A program made the translations under genes and the position numbers. Shown here one piece after another: positions 1 to 5,776 of a DNA stretch of 25,274 nt. Below the pieces are notes generated by a model. That model had not been told where the DNA came from, searched no databases, and saw nothing but the letters and a program-made list of their open reading frames with translations. The DNA lies in assembly GCA_964611095.1 (NCBI GenBank), contig CAZSWJ010000017.1, positions 1-25,274 on the forward strand. The letters run 5' to 3'. The stretch is from CAZKJL01 sp964611095. Lineage in GTDB: Bacteria; Patescibacteriota; Gracilibacteria; Peribacterales; Peribacteraceae. Numbering within the stretch: the stretch's first letter is position 1; each line of letters starts with the position of its first letter.

Positions 1-22
1 ATAGTAGAAAAGTGCCGCTTCC

Positions 23-55
23 CTGCCCTGAGGCAGGCAGTTTGGACGTCCAAAC
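23..55. repeat. Intergenic hairpin followed by a 16-bp perfect palindrome
   Basis: CTGCC-CTGA-GGCAG (23-36) is a short hairpin. It is followed by GTTTGGACGTCCAAAC (40-55), a perfect 16-bp palindrome. The half-site GTCCAAAC recurs at 101-108 within an A-rich stretch holding imperfect GTAAAAA repeats. No gene in 1-165 looks convincing, so this is intergenic sequence or the tail of a region left of the window. The palindrome could be an operator or part of a dispersed repeat; the sequence alone does not decide. Confidence 0.4.
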
Positions 56-129
56 CGGTAGAAAGCCGTCAAAAGTACGTAAAAAGTGGGTAAAAACCGT
101 GTCCAAACGGGGGAGTCGGTTTTTAGAAT

Positions 130-160
130 GCAGGGGAGTGATCACGCACGGGTCCCCTGC
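130..160 (-). terminator. Hairpin after the acetyltransferase-like gene
   Basis: GCAGGGGA (130-137) pairs with TCCCCTGC (153-160), giving an 8-bp stem and a 15-base loop, five bases beyond the stop of the minus-strand gene at 166. No T-run follows on the minus strand, so it is a weak or non-canonical terminator, or simply an mRNA 3'-end structure. Confidence 0.35.
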
Positions 161-165
161 TCTGC

Positions 166-876
166 TTAACGACCGAGTAGGAGGGCCAGAATCAGGAGCA
201 AGATGGGCTGATGCACCATGTAGATCGCGAGCGATCTGCGGGAAATCGCCGTAATGCCGCGCATGAACGGGTTATCGGTCGGTATAAAGGTCAGCGTCGC
301 TTGGTTCTCCTTATAGAGGTGGCCGAGCGCGACGCCGATGAGAATCACGCCGAACCAGGGAACCAACGGAAAATAGTCCACGCTCATGAATCCCGGCGGC
401 ATTTTCCCTAAAGGAAGCAGGAGCGCCGTGCCGTCGGTCGTTCCGTGGACAGCGTACGCAAGAAGCACGACTGCGATGCCGAGCAGCGCATTCCAGTTCT
501 TGAGACGAGTAAAGAGAGGGAGAAGAAGCATCGATACACCCACGAGGTGCAGGATGCCAAAGCGCACGTAGGTCTCCGCATCGAAGACGTACGTCGCGGC
601 AGTCACCACAAGGCCGTAACAAAAGATTCTGGCTCCCCGCAGGACGTATTTGGAGTAGCGCGGAGTTCTCGTCCACGAAATCGTAAACGAGATGCCGACG
701 AGGAGAAGAAACAAAGCCGCAGTCCCCTGCTCAAGCAATTTCCACGCACCCTCGTTCACGGGAATGTTCCACCCGTAGAAAAACGCCAGGTCGTATGCCG
801 CGTGGTACACCGTCATCAGAATGATCGCGATGACGCGGAGCAGGTCGATTTCGCCGGAGCGGGGTGATGAAGTCAT
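166..876 (-). CDS. Heparan-alpha-glucosaminide N-acetyltransferase-like (DUF1624) membrane protein
   Basis: A 236 aa polytopic membrane protein. It opens with RSGEIDLLRVIAIILMTVYH, the family's typical entry into the first helix: a basic/acidic cap, then a hydrophobic helix ending in a histidine. About seven hydrophobic segments follow (near residues 12-30, 45-66, 78-95, 105-122, 128-144, 168-186 and 212-234), and the last carries the MVHQP motif typical of acyltransferase-3/DUF1624 relatives. Family members move acyl groups across the membrane onto sugars; the substrate here is unknown. The ATG at 876 is preceded by GAAAAT nine bases upstream and no Shine-Dalgarno site. It is monocistronic, and its upstream side holds a dispersed repeat. 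Family assignment is fairly sure; the reaction is inferred from the family. Confidence 0.8.
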   Translation of the reverse strand: MTSSPRSGEIDLLRVIAIILMTVYHAAYDLAFFYGWNIPVNEGAWKLLEQGTAALFLLLVGISFTISWTRTPRYSKYVLRGARIFCYGLVVTAATYVFDAETYVRFGILHLVGVSMLLLPLFTRLKNWNALLGIAVVLLAYAVHGTTDGTALLLPLGKMPPGFMSVDYFPLVPWFGVILIGVALGHLYKENQATLTFIPTDNPFMRGITAISRRSLAIYMVHQPILLLILALLLGR

Positions 877-940
877 ATCTCACGCATTTTCGCTGATCTG
901 GATGGGTAAAGCCATCATCTGCCTGCCGGCGGAGAGTGTA

Positions 941-1043
941 TCCACATCCCAAGGGATGGAGCGCGCCGCAGCGGGGGGGTGAGGGTGGGTATCGGCGCGC
1001 AGCGTTTTCTTGGTTACTTCTTTGTCGCGGACAAAGAAGTAAC
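941..1043 (+). repeat. Dispersed G-tract/hairpin repeat, copy 1
   Basis: The order is: a CATCCC-AA-GGGATG hairpin (945-958); a GCGCGCC/GGCGCGC stem (961-967 with 994-1000); enclosed G-runs G7, G3 and G3 (973-979, 983-985, 987-989) that fit a G-quadruplex pattern; then a perfect 14-bp hairpin, GTTACTTCTTTGTC (1013-1026) with GACAAAGAAGTAAC (1030-1043), around a GCG loop. The same modules recur in inverted orientation at 25114-25229, with changed but still complementary hairpin arms. This is therefore a mobile or multicopy intergenic element, not a gene part. Confidence 0.8.
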
Positions 1044-1064
1044 AGTCGAAAGATTCTCTCTTTT

Positions 1065-1313
1065 CCACTTTTTTTAGAAAAAAGTGGAGGAAAAAATCGT
1101 CGCTCATGAAGAATGTCTGCGGTTCAATCACTCGACTCCGCTGCACGCGCGAACTCCTCGCCCCGCCTCTGCGTGGCTCGTCAGACAGGCGCGCGTGCGC
1201 ACCGCTCCGTCTCGCGAAGAACCGCGACGACGTTCTTCATAGGCGACAAATTTGGATGTGGATTTGAACTACTGAAGCGTGATGGCATTTTTCCAATGCG
1301 ACACGCTGTTTTT
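1065..1313 (+). ncRNA. Candidate structured RNA with its own terminator
   Basis: No convincing gene lies between 877 and 1404. This part starts with the hairpin CCACTTTTTT-TAG-AAAAAAGTGG (1065-1087). A long imperfect helix follows, pairing 1099-1125 with 1219-1247: about 26 pairs, one C-A mismatch and a 2-base bulge. Inside it, GCACGCGC (1143-1150) pairs with GCGCGTGC (1191-1198). The non-Watson-Crick pairs at 1104/1242, 1114/1232 and 1118/1226 are all U-G wobbles when read as plus-strand RNA but A-C mismatches on the other strand, which favours plus-strand transcription. A terminator-like hairpin ends it at 1313. No known RNA family is recognised and no clear promoter is visible. It could instead be a long inverted-repeat element. 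Confidence 0.35.
1276..1313 (+). terminator. Terminator-like hairpin with T5 tail
   Basis: AGCGTG (1276-1281) pairs with CACGCT (1302-1307). Inside it GCATT (1285-1289) pairs with AATGC (1295-1299), leaving small internal bulges. G and five T follow (1308-1313). It lies on the plus strand just before the promoter of the 83 aa gene and would separate that gene from the structured region upstream. Confidence 0.45.
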
Positions 1314-1369
1314 CATCATGACTTCCGTATCTTCCGAAACTTTGTCCGCACTATGTCCATTTCTTTCGG

Positions 1370-1398
1370 TTGATTTCATGGGTGTACGATCGTACACT
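1370..1398 (+). promoter_or_regulatory. Promoter overlapped by an SOS-box-like palindrome
   Basis: TTGATT (1370-1375), a 17-bp spacer and TACACT (1393-1398) form a plausible housekeeping promoter. The perfect 16-bp palindrome GTGTACGATCGTACAC (1383-1398) covers the -10. The ATG at 1405 lies six bases after the -10, so the transcript would start at or next to the start codon. The same GTGTAC-N4-GTACAC pattern occurs upstream of recA (18142-18157). Placement over the -10 fits repressor binding; LexA as the repressor is inferred from the recA link. Confidence 0.65.
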
Positions 1399-1404
1399 TA
1401 GCCC

Positions 1405-1656
1405 ATGACCTCCCTGAAGCAAATCCCGCAGGCGCCCCGTGTACCAAGCCAACGCAAGGTCGTGGTGGACTGCAGGGATTTGCGTCTGGAGGCCGATTCC
1501 CTCCTCTCCTGGGTGAAGAGCTTCCCGCAGCCGGCAACCATGATGCACGTGTTCCTCCCCTCTTCCCTCCCCCAGGTTCGCCGCCTGCAGTGCACCCTCC
1601 AGGGTATGGGTTGCGTGGTTTCCCGTGTAACGAATTGCGTTCCCAGTCGTTTCTAG
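1405..1656 (+). CDS. Small protein under a putative SOS operator
   Basis: An 83 aa protein with no family recognised. Residues about 17-75 read as a compact beta-alpha-beta-alpha-beta unit: strand KVVVDC, an amphipathic helix after LRLEADSLLSWV, strand MMHVFLP, helix PQVRRLQCTL, strand CVVSRV. This is reminiscent of a small Rossmann or NYN-like fragment, but no catalytic set is visible. The start is well placed: the ATG lies six bases from a -10 covered by a 16-bp palindrome shared with recA. A 32 aa membrane peptide follows after seven bases. Co-regulation with recA suggests a role in the DNA-damage response. An ORF on the opposite strand overlaps it, but has no comparable signals. Confidence 0.6.
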   Translation: MTSLKQIPQAPRVPSQRKVVVDCRDLRLEADSLLSWVKSFPQPATMMHVFLPSSLPQVRRLQCTLQGMGCVVSRVTNCVPSRF

Positions 1657-1663
1657 AGTCCAC

Positions 1664-1762
1664 ATGTCAAAGCAGCAATACTCCAGCATCGGCCGCGCAT
1701 TCCTTCTTTCGGTCGTACTCACGGTCGCACCGGCGCTGATGTTGAGGTTTTGGGTGCTGTAG
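1664..1762 (+). CDS. 32 aa single-transmembrane peptide
   Basis: The frame reads MSKQQYSSIGRAFLLSVVLT, then a hydrophobic stretch ending LMLRFWVL, and stops with TAG. A short polar N-terminus and one membrane helix (about residues 12-30) fill the whole peptide. It starts seven bases after the stop of the 83 aa gene, so it probably shares that gene's palindrome-controlled promoter. T7 (1763-1769) follows the stop at once. Small SOS-induced membrane peptides are known elsewhere (TisB, a toxin of E. coli; SidA, a division inhibitor of Caulobacter). Similarity here is only in size, topology and regulation, not sequence. It could be a chance ORF, but the operon position and helix argue for a gene. 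Confidence 0.45.
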   Translation: MSKQQYSSIGRAFLLSVVLTVAPALMLRFWVL

Positions 1763-1767
1763 TTTTT

Positions 1768-2928
1768 TTATAGCCTCTCTCTCGGGAATACGCCCAAGTA
1801 GTTTAATAGACAGTGCCTTACTAGTTCTTCAAAAAAAAGAACGGTCGGTATTTTTTCAGTTGGAGTAAACTTACGTTGATCTCGAAGAAATGGAACTCCA
1901 ATCCCTAGATCACAACCTCGTTCATCTGTTTTCTTGATGTTATATTCTTCAGGCATTAGCAGGGGCTCACCTTCATGCAAAAAGCGGGAGCGCGCCTTAT
2001 ATATTGCCTTAGCATATTCACCTAATGTCGCTGCAGTAACCCATGCATTATCAGGCGTAGTTGGATGACCTTCAAAATATCCTTCGCTATTTTTAATTAA
2101 AAATTGAACAAATTTAAAGCCAATCTTTCTTTGTTTTAAAAAAGAGAGAAGCTCGACATTTTCTGTACCTGAAAAAAAATCTTTATTATTCTTGATTATG
2201 CTTTTAAGTTTTTCGGGCAACTCATCATTTTCTAATTTTTCTGAATAAGCTAAAACTTCTATGGCAGATACAAGTCGAATATAGGCTATCTCATTCTCAT
2301 ATCCAATCAATCGGACCGCGTCGGCATAGTGTGAACAAGCCAAGTAAAATTGCCTATGTTGATTAGTGGAAAGACGTCTTACTGCATCAAGCATGGCTTT
2401 TGCGGATGCCACATTCTTTTTAACTTTCTTTGATGTCCCCTTAAACAAGTTAGATTTCTTCTGGCTATTATTTTTACATGCGGGGTAAGTAAATGGGTCG
2501 CCATGTCGCCGAGAAATACTTGTTCTACTTACCTCTCCCACTGTGCATTGAACTAAGAAAAAACGCGTGTGCAACCAGACTGATAGTAAACTAATTAATT
2601 CATCTTCAATCGAACGCGAATGATATCCGTCTTCAGCGGCAGTGAAGATGGGATCGCCTTCTGTAGATCTTTTGATTTCTTCTGCAGTAGGCAAATCTAG
2701 CTTGAGTGCAAACGTTTGTAGGGAGGGAAGATAGGAATTTCCTCCGGTCCACCAGCATGATAGTAGGCCACCATCATAATCAAGGAATCCAGAAATTTCG
2801 CACTCTGAAACAAATTCATGTGTCTCAAAGTATCTAGTGAAATCGCTAATCTCTGTTAAGGCTTTTCTGCGTTCGAGCTCCCTAATCCATCGCATACGGT
2901 TGTCTGTATTCGAATCAAGTATCGTCAT
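1768..2928 (-). CDS. HEPN-type (Apea-like) protein, AT-rich
   Basis: A 386 aa soluble protein. The C-terminal half, about residues 190-325, looks like an Apea-type HEPN four-helix bundle: RLVSAIEVLAYSE forms a core helix, and ARSRFLHEG near residues 312-320 carries an R-X4-H signature (R313, H318), the usual RNase motif of HEPN proteins. The N-terminal half is unassigned. The gene is much more AT-rich than its neighbours and follows a small membrane protein gene by 33 bp, so the two probably form one unit transcribed behind tyrS. HEPN proteins act in toxin-antitoxin and phage-defence systems as RNA-cleaving effectors, and some are catalytically inactive. A defence or toxin role is an inference. 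Confidence 0.6.
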   Translation of the reverse strand: MTILDSNTDNRMRWIRELERRKALTEISDFTRYFETHEFVSECEISGFLDYDGGLLSCWWTGGNSYLPSLQTFALKLDLPTAEEIKRSTEGDPIFTAAEDGYHSRSIEDELISLLSVWLHTRFFLVQCTVGEVSRTSISRRHGDPFTYPACKNNSQKKSNLFKGTSKKVKKNVASAKAMLDAVRRLSTNQHRQFYLACSHYADAVRLIGYENEIAYIRLVSAIEVLAYSEKLENDELPEKLKSIIKNNKDFFSGTENVELLSFLKQRKIGFKFVQFLIKNSEGYFEGHPTTPDNAWVTAATLGEYAKAIYKARSRFLHEGEPLLMPEEYNIKKTDERGCDLGIGVPFLRDQRKFTPTEKIPTVLFFEELVRHCLLNYLGVFPRERL

Positions 2929-2961
2929 ACTAAGTGGTTGTGAAAGTACTATTTCTGAGCT

Positions 2962-3612
2962 TTATAGGTTTTCTAGGGACAATTCTCGAGACATATCAGA
3001 TAATAAATGAGTCGTGAATGAATTAATTTTTCTATTGTACTGATTGGCAATTCCAAATCCTAAAATCACCAAAGATACTCCAAACCATGCCATGTAATGG
3101 CCTAGGTTGCTCAATTTGGATTTAGGCGCAATCATGGTTGGGAAAGTCTCTCCCCATTGCACAAACTTTGAAATCTCCGCATTAAATTCGTCATAATCCT
3201 TTTGGCTAAGATCTGTTTCAGTATCAAGTTTGGTCAGAATATTTCTTCTAAGTATCTGAATCGGAGTTACTCTCTTCTTAATTTCATCCATACCCTCCTC
3301 GTAATTTTTTATATTCAGTTTTGTCTGATTCTCAACTTGAAGGTAGCCAAGAATAAATGCTGTGAAAACTAACAACGAAATACCGATAATTACTACAAAG
3401 CTGTTTAATGAGTCTGGGCTGAGGGCCAGGATTGAGCCAACTATCGCAAATGCTAAATAGTTTACCTTGTTCCTATATCCCATAAGGGAGTCCACAAGCT
3501 CGTTTCTTTGCTGTGTAGCGTGAGCGATATTTTTCTTTTTAAAGCTACTAATTGATATATATTTTTTATTTAAAAGTTTAAGTGCCTCTGCTTTGCTTAT
3601 ATTAAGCGGCAT
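2962..3612 (-). CDS. Three-helix membrane protein of unknown function, AT-rich
   Basis: A 216 aa protein, family not recognised. The N-terminus is basic (KKKNIAHATQQRN). Membrane helices lie near residues 50-66, 71-92 and 170-187, with a charged soluble loop of about 75 residues between the second and third. The ATG at 3612 lies inside the last codons of tyrS in another frame, an 11-bp overlap, so translation may be coupled to tyrS. The base composition drops sharply to AT-rich right at this junction, which suggests a gene acquired by transfer and inserted at the end of tyrS. The HEPN gene follows 33 bp downstream; together they could be a membrane sensor and an RNA-targeting effector, which is a hypothesis only. 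Confidence 0.65.
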   Translation of the reverse strand: MPLNISKAEALKLLNKKYISISSFKKKNIAHATQQRNELVDSLMGYRNKVNYLAFAIVGSILALSPDSLNSFVVIIGISLLVFTAFILGYLQVENQTKLNIKNYEEGMDEIKKRVTPIQILRRNILTKLDTETDLSQKDYDEFNAEISKFVQWGETFPTMIAPKSKLSNLGHYMAWFGVSLVILGFGIANQYNRKINSFTTHLLSDMSRELSLENL

Positions 3613-4777
3613 TTTTAATCTTCAAAAACTTCCTCTTCCCTACCTTCACAATCCCCTCCTCGGCTTTGGCGTCCACGGACTTCACGGCAACGTCGTTCAT
3701 TTTGATGCCGCCTTGTTCGATGAGCCTACGCGCCTCGGACTTGCTCGCAACCGACTTGCTCGCAACCAGCGCATCGATGAGGCTTTCACCCTTTTTGGCT
3801 TTGTACTCGGGCATGTCATCGGGCACGCCTTTGTTCTTAAAGACGTTCTCGAATGCGGCCTCGGCGGTTTTGGCCGCATCGGCTGAGTGGTACATCGTCA
3901 CGATGTCGCGGGCGAGGCGCATCTTGAGGTTCTTGGGGTTCTCCGTACCGTCTTTCAGTGCTTTCTCCACGGCTTTCACCTCACTCATCGCAACATCGGT
4001 GCAGCACTCCATGTAGAGAGGAATGAGGTTGTCCGGCATGGAGAGCAGGCGGCCGTACATTTCGTTCGGCTCGTCTTCCAGGTACACGCAGTTGTTGTAC
4101 GTCTTGCTCATTTTTCGTCCGTCCGTTCCGTCGATGAGCTTGGTGGTGAGGACGAACTTTTCCTTGTTCTTGATTTCCTTCTGGAGCGTGCGGCCCGCGA
4201 GCATGTTGAAGAGCTGGTCGTTGCCGCCCACTTCGGCGTCCACATCCATGGCTACGGAGTCGTAGCCCTGCATCAGCGGGTAGAAGAATTCGTGCATGTG
4301 GATGGGCTTTTCGGCCTTCACGCGTTCTTGGAACATGTCGCGTTCCATCATCTGCTGCACCGTAAAGTGGCTCGCGAGTTTCACGACGTCCGCGAAGTTC
4401 AGTTTCTCCAGCCACTCGTGGTTGTACTTGATCTCGATCTTGCTGAAGTCGAGAATTTTCTCGGCCTGTCTTTTGTACGTCTTAAAGTTCTCTTCGATCT
4501 TCTCGAACGTGAGCACTTCGCGCATCGCATCGCGGCCGCTCGGGTCGCCGATCATCGCCGTAAAACTTCCGATGAGGAAGATGACCTGGTGTCCGGCATC
4601 GGCGAAGGCTTTCAGTTTCCGTAGCGGAACCGAGTGCCCAAGGTGCAGTTTTGCGCCCGTGGGGTCGATACCGAGGTAAATACGGAGCTTCTTACCCTCC
4701 TTGAGCTTGGTTTCCGCAAGCTTACGCGGAACAACGTCGCTCACCGCCCGTGTTAAAAGTTCATCTGCGTGTGTCAT
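3602..4777 (-). CDS. tyrS: Tyrosyl-tRNA synthetase
   Basis: A 391 aa class I synthetase that charges tRNA-Tyr with tyrosine in the cytosol. GIDPTGAKLHLGHS holds the HIGH motif in its HLGH form, and GRKMSKTYNN is the KMSKS loop, as in the TyrZ-type branch (about 390-400 aa) rather than the KFGKT type. The C-terminus (about residues 330-391, from SLIDALVASKSVASKSEARR) is an S4-like RNA-binding domain. The ATG at 4777 is followed directly by a typical N-terminus. It is divergent from the pseudouridine synthase gene, with only 29 bp between start codons. Two AT-rich genes follow in the same direction, the first overlapping its stop by 11 bp. Confidence 0.95.
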   Translation of the reverse strand: MTHADELLTRAVSDVVPRKLAETKLKEGKKLRIYLGIDPTGAKLHLGHSVPLRKLKAFADAGHQVIFLIGSFTAMIGDPSGRDAMREVLTFEKIEENFKTYKRQAEKILDFSKIEIKYNHEWLEKLNFADVVKLASHFTVQQMMERDMFQERVKAEKPIHMHEFFYPLMQGYDSVAMDVDAEVGGNDQLFNMLAGRTLQKEIKNKEKFVLTTKLIDGTDGRKMSKTYNNCVYLEDEPNEMYGRLLSMPDNLIPLYMECCTDVAMSEVKAVEKALKDGTENPKNLKMRLARDIVTMYHSADAAKTAEAAFENVFKNKGVPDDMPEYKAKKGESLIDALVASKSVASKSEARRLIEQGGIKMNDVAVKSVDAKAEEGIVKVGKRKFLKIKNAA

Positions 4778-4806
4778 CTTTGCCTAGAGTGCGGCATACT
4801 CTGTGT
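4778..4806. promoter_or_regulatory. Compact divergent promoter region tyrS/pseudouridine synthase
   Basis: Only 29 bp separate the two divergent starts. The region has a small inverted repeat, AGAGT-N7-ACTCT (4786-4802). TACTCT (4797-4802) lies four bases before the plus-strand ATG, and CACTCT (reverse of 4786-4791) lies eight bases before the minus-strand ATG. Back-to-back -10 elements and leaderless or nearly leaderless mRNAs would fit, but no good -35 is visible for either. Confidence 0.3.
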
Positions 4807-5772
4807 ATGAGTCAAACGGGTAGCACTAGCGGCGAAGGGAAAACGGTCACCGTCACGGGTGGTGGGCTGCGCCTGGACCAGTTCCTGGCCCAGCAGGAGG
4901 GCATCAAGAGCCGCAGTGCCGCGGCGAAGTTCATCGATGCGGGCATGGTGCGAGTGAATGGAACAAAAGAGAAAAGGTCGTCCACTCTCATGCGCGAAGG
5001 TGACAAAGTGACGTACGAACTGCCGCGAGGCCCCGAGGTGCCGAGCGAAAGCGGCAAGACCACTCCCCTGCCCATCTTGCACGAGGACGACCACTGCTTC
5101 GTCATCCGTAAGCCTGCGGGGCTCGCGGTGCAGCCGGGCACGGGTATGGAAGAAGGTGAAGAAACCATCATCTCCGCACTCAAGCCCTTGTTCCGTGAGC
5201 GAAACTTGCCGTTCTCCGAAGCAGAGGTTCTGGTCCATCGCTTGGATAAAGACACGACGGGTTGTCTCTTGATTGCGAAAACTCCCGAAGCGCACATGAA
5301 GCTCCAGGAACAGTTCGCCGGACGCACGGTGGAAAAAGCGTACCTGGCACTCGTCTGCGGACAGCCCAATCCCCCGTCGGCCATCATCGATGCGCCCATC
5401 GGCCGCCACGGCAACGAACGCACGAAGATGTCCGTGATGCAGCCCATCGGCGCCCGTGAGTCCAAGACGACGTACCGCACCATCGGCAAGGCGCAGGGCG
5501 TTGCGCTCGTAGAGTGCGATCTCCACACGGGACGCACACACCAAATCCGCGTGCACATGCAGAGCATCGGTCACCCCGTTCTGGGCGACGACACGTACTG
5601 CACCAAAGTATCGAAAGATATTTCCAAAGACGTGGGTGCCGACTTCATGTGTCTGCACGCGTGGAAACTGTCGTTCAAATCTCCGTCAGGCAAAAAAGTG
5701 AGCGTGCAGTGTCCCCTGCCGAAACGATTCGAGAATTTGCTGAACAAGCTCGAGATCAAGATTCCCTCGTAA
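4807..5772 (+). CDS. rluD: RluA/RluD-family 23S rRNA pseudouridine synthase
   Basis: A 321 aa enzyme that isomerises uridine to pseudouridine in RNA, by family probably in 23S rRNA. An S4 domain spans about residues 20-68 (GGLRLDQFLAQQ to GDKVTYELP). The catalytic motif HRLDKDTTG at 144-152 contains the aspartate nucleophile Asp147, and the later DLHTGRTHQIRVHMQSIGHP is the family's substrate-binding segment. I start at the ATG at 4807: the in-frame ATG at 4750 would run into tyrS and adds 19 residues unlike the family. The gene converges on the FecR-like gene with only 4 bp between stops. Whether it is RluA, C or D in specificity cannot be told from sequence alone. Confidence 0.88.
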   Translation: MSQTGSTSGEGKTVTVTGGGLRLDQFLAQQEGIKSRSAAAKFIDAGMVRVNGTKEKRSSTLMREGDKVTYELPRGPEVPSESGKTTPLPILHEDDHCFVIRKPAGLAVQPGTGMEEGEETIISALKPLFRERNLPFSEAEVLVHRLDKDTTGCLLIAKTPEAHMKLQEQFAGRTVEKAYLALVCGQPNPPSAIIDAPIGRHGNERTKMSVMQPIGARESKTTYRTIGKAQGVALVECDLHTGRTHQIRVHMQSIGHPVLGDDTYCTKVSKDISKDVGADFMCLHAWKLSFKSPSGKKVSVQCPLPKRFENLLNKLEIKIPS

Positions 5773-5776
5773 GAAT

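Noticed and set aside
12..254. 80 aa open frame on plus at the window start
   Set aside because: Low-complexity basic composition, overlaps the well-supported minus-strand acetyltransferase-like gene, and no promoter or start signal.
1099..1247. tRNA, tmRNA or SRP RNA
   Set aside because: No cloverleaf, no CCA end, no tag-peptide frame and no GGAA-tetraloop SRP core could be found; only a long rod-like helix.
1351..1722. 123 aa minus-strand frame opposite the 83 aa gene
   Set aside because: No start signals and shadow-like composition, and the plus strand has a promoter, palindrome and operon partner.
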